Positions 6,374 to 6,378 of a DNA stretch of 6,378 nucleotides are shown here, one piece after another (position 1 is the stretch's first letter; each line of letters begins with the position of its first letter). This DNA is from CBFGWV01 sp965652545. Its GTDB lineage: Bacteria > Pseudomonadota > Gammaproteobacteria > Competibacterales > Competibacteraceae. The translations under genes were made by a program, and so were the position numbers. Under the pieces are notes generated by a model. It saw nothing but the letters and a program-made list of their open reading frames with translations, made no database searches and had not been told where the DNA came from. The DNA lies in NCBI GenBank assembly GCA_965652545.1, contig CBFGWV010000283.1, forward strand, positions 1-6,378. The letters are read 5' to 3'.

Positions 6374-6378
6374 CCCAC

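Larger units (their letters stand above)
6138..6378. other. Intergenic region downstream of the NRPS genes, no credible gene
   Basis: No reading frame here has NRPS-like or other recognisable content. The only sizeable frame runs antisense from 6358 back into the NRPS gene and looks like a GC-rich shadow. Inverted repeats are frequent: an interrupted stem pairing 6160-6164 with 6206-6210 and 6168-6172 with 6198-6202, a perfect GCGCCGGCGC palindrome at 6208-6217, and hairpins from 6326 on. No T-run follows any of them, so a classical intrinsic terminator is not evident. I see no promoter or Fur box. Confidence 0.7.

Overview
The window is a high-GC piece of a nonribosomal peptide synthetase (NRPS) operon read entirely on the + strand. 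It most likely comes from a siderophore gene cluster in a high-GC gammaproteobacterium. The taxonomic hint is a REP-like palindrome at the left edge whose minus strand reads TGTAGGAGC...CGATGGCC, a style common in Pseudomonas and the Xanthomonadales. The strong G/C preference at third codon positions fits. This placement is inference only.

Layout: (1) Nucleotides 1-2997 are the 3' part of an NRPS gene that is open at the left edge. It encodes the tail of an adenylation (A) domain, a carrier (T) domain, a complete condensation (C) domain with an intact HHxxxDG motif, and a C-terminal Fe(II)/2-oxoglutarate hydroxylase of the TauD/SyrP type. (2) Nucleotides 2994-6137 are a complete second NRPS gene, overlapping the first by ATGA. 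Its N-terminal domain is C-like but has lost the catalytic histidines, matching the 'interface' domain concept. An A domain and a T domain follow. (3) Nucleotides 6138-6378 hold no credible gene, only inverted repeats, including a twin hairpin at the right edge.

How the genes work together: the specificity residues of the second A domain, read by hand, are D-L-T-K-I-G-H-V-G-K, the classical aspartate code. A hydroxylase fused to the C-terminus of one NRPS, followed by an interface domain and an Asp-loading A-T pair, is the published signature of the IbetaH-Asp system (Reitz, Butler and colleagues), which makes L-threo-beta-hydroxyaspartate on the carrier protein for iron chelation. The functional module is therefore C-hydroxylase / interface-A-T, with the protein boundary inside it. 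The first protein condenses the upstream peptide onto Asp and supplies the hydroxylase. The second loads Asp and presents it to the hydroxylase. No thioesterase, epimerase or further C domain is present, so the chain must pass to a protein encoded elsewhere.

The least explained part is the first ~165 nt. There an A-domain linker seems to carry an in-frame REP-like palindrome followed by about three degenerate 12-13-residue repeats.
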